Below, piece after piece: positions 6,147-6,504 of a stretch of 6,504 nt of DNA (positions are counted from its first letter, which is position 1; every line of letters starts with the position of its first letter). Below the pieces are notes generated by a model. It did not search any database, had not been told where the DNA came from, and saw only the letters and a program-made list of their open reading frames with translations. The stretch spans positions 1 to 6,504 of the forward strand of contig JAVEYA010000119.1 of the NCBI GenBank assembly GCA_034003745.1, written 5' to 3'. Source of the stretch: JAVEYA01 sp034003745. GTDB lineage: Bacteria; Bacillota; Peptococcia; DRI-13; PHAD01. Both the position numbers and the translations under genes were made by a program.

Positions 6147-6293
6147 GGCAGGTTTCCTGACTCACAGCTTATCCTCCTCCCAACCTTCCCAGGCCGTTCC
6201 CCAGTGGCACATCAGGGAGTTGTATCTGCTTACAGTGGTTTCCCGTGCCGGATTTTCACCGGCTTCCCTATTATCTCTCATAGAGGGCACCTT
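6147..6293 (-). promoter_or_regulatory. Cobalamin (adenosylcobalamin) riboswitch aptamer
   Basis: On the minus strand the element opens with AAGGTGCC (6293-6286) and closes with AGTCAGGAAACCTGCC (6162-6147), a 16/16 match to the B12 box AGYCMGGARACCTGCC; AGGT and ACCT form the closing P1 pairing. Between them lie GGGAAGCCGGTGAAAATCC, with the GCCGG/CCGGC stem (6264-6248), then CCACTGT, GCCACTGG and CTGGGAAGG, all in the usual order for the cobalamin aptamer. In known examples cobalamin binding lowers expression of the downstream gene. The next gene is the GntR regulator, about 205 bases on, not a B12 synthesis or transport gene, which is uncommon. The surrounding 478-base gene-free stretch (6419-5942) otherwise holds only the promoters and hairpins listed separately. 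Confidence 0.95.
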
Positions 6294-6335
6294 AAATATT
6301 CTATTATTATAGTTATTATAATTATTATTGTAATT

Positions 6336-6364
6336 ATTATCCGTTAATTTCATATTTTTGTCAA
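6336..6364 (-). promoter_or_regulatory. Sigma-A-type promoter of the riboswitch transcript
   Basis: A consensus -35 box TTGACA (6364-6359) and a -10 box GATAAT (6341-6336, five of six) have an ideal 17-base spacer. Transcription would start near 6329 and run through about 35 bases of A/T-only-like leader, rich in AAT/ATA triplets, into the aptamer. The location explains how the riboswitch is transcribed apart from the gene upstream. Confidence 0.75.
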
Positions 6365-6376
6365 TGCATAGATTCA

Positions 6377-6398
6377 GTTCCAGCAGGGCCTGCGGAAC
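6377..6398 (-). terminator. Hairpin after the upstream partial gene, weak terminator candidate
   Basis: On the minus strand GTTCC-GCAG pairs with CTGC-(T)-GGAAC as a 9-bp stem with one bulged T and a 3-base loop. It starts about 22 bases after the stop codon of the partial gene but is not followed by a T run, so intrinsic termination is uncertain. Confidence 0.35.
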
Positions 6399-6419
6399 GC
6401 TCCCGGTGAAGCGGACGCA

Positions 6420-6504
6420 CTACCTGCTGAACGCTTTCATCAAAAGCGGCGCTACCGCACTGACATAATCCGGCGGGTACATGCGGGTCAAGAGCCCCAT
6501 GTAG
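6420..6504 (-). CDS. C-terminal end of an unrecognised protein (5' part outside window)
   Basis: An open frame enters from the right edge and ends at TAG (6422-6420). The 27 readable residues include MGLLTRMYPPDYVSAVAP and end in a short amphipathic segment, LLMKAFSR. Its composition looks like real protein and GC-rich third positions agree with the neighbours, but the fragment is too short to name a family. It lies on the same strand as all other genes and about 55 bases ahead of the riboswitch promoter, with a hairpin between them, so it is probably the last gene of a separate upstream unit. I give no function. Confidence 0.5.
   Translation of the reverse strand, partial: YMGLLTRMYPPDYVSAVAPLLMKAFSR

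Noticed and set aside
6162..6353. 63-aa open frame, MKLTDNNYNN..., on the minus strand
   Set aside because: It runs through the AT-rich leader and the B12 riboswitch aptamer, is low-complexity at its N-terminus and has no ribosome site; the RNA structure explains the sequence.

Overview
The window looks like part of a chromosome from an anaerobic Gram-positive (Bacillota, Clostridia- or Negativicutes-like) bacterium. This rests on strong AAGGAG-type ribosome binding sites, TTGACA/TAATAT-type promoters, GTG starts, moderate GC and a cobalamin riboswitch. The exact taxon cannot be read from the sequence. Every supported gene lies on the minus strand, so transcription runs from high to low coordinates.

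Layout in transcription order: (i) 6504-6420, the last 27 codons of an unrecognised gene. (ii) 6419-5942, a 478-base stretch with no gene. It holds a weak hairpin, a sigma-A-type promoter, an AT-rich leader, a complete cobalamin (B12) riboswitch with a perfect B12 box, a terminator-like hairpin and a second promoter. (iii) 5941-5207, a GntR/FadR-type regulator with an FCD ligand-binding domain, closed by a strong terminator (5177-5140). (iv) 5109-5026, three direct repeats at an exact 33-bp period, just upstream of an AAA_14/DUF4143 ATPase (5006-3654) that has its own terminator (3618-3595). (v) A promoter at 3584-3555 and a TGGTAGTACCA palindrome at 3540-3530 that fits the FadR-subfamily operator pattern, followed by a compact operon: meaB-like GTPase chaperone, large subunit of an adenosylcobalamin-dependent acyl-CoA mutase, small B12-binding subunit, and the start of a cob(I)alamin adenosyltransferase that runs off the window.

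How the parts fit together: the adenosyltransferase makes adenosylcobalamin, the MeaB-like GTPase gates loading and repair of the cofactor, and the two subunits form a carbon-skeleton mutase. The GntR regulator probably controls this operon through the TGGT-N3-ACCA site, and a B12 riboswitch lies in front of the regulator. The ATPase is a self-contained unit between regulator and operon and looks unrelated to them.

The most interesting point is the mutase. By eye it is not an ordinary methylmalonyl-CoA mutase: the residue aligned with the active-site Tyr89 is Leu, the residue aligned with catalytic His244 is Asn, and the cobalamin motif DxHxxG of the small subunit reads ExHxxG. Its substrate cannot be assigned from this sequence.
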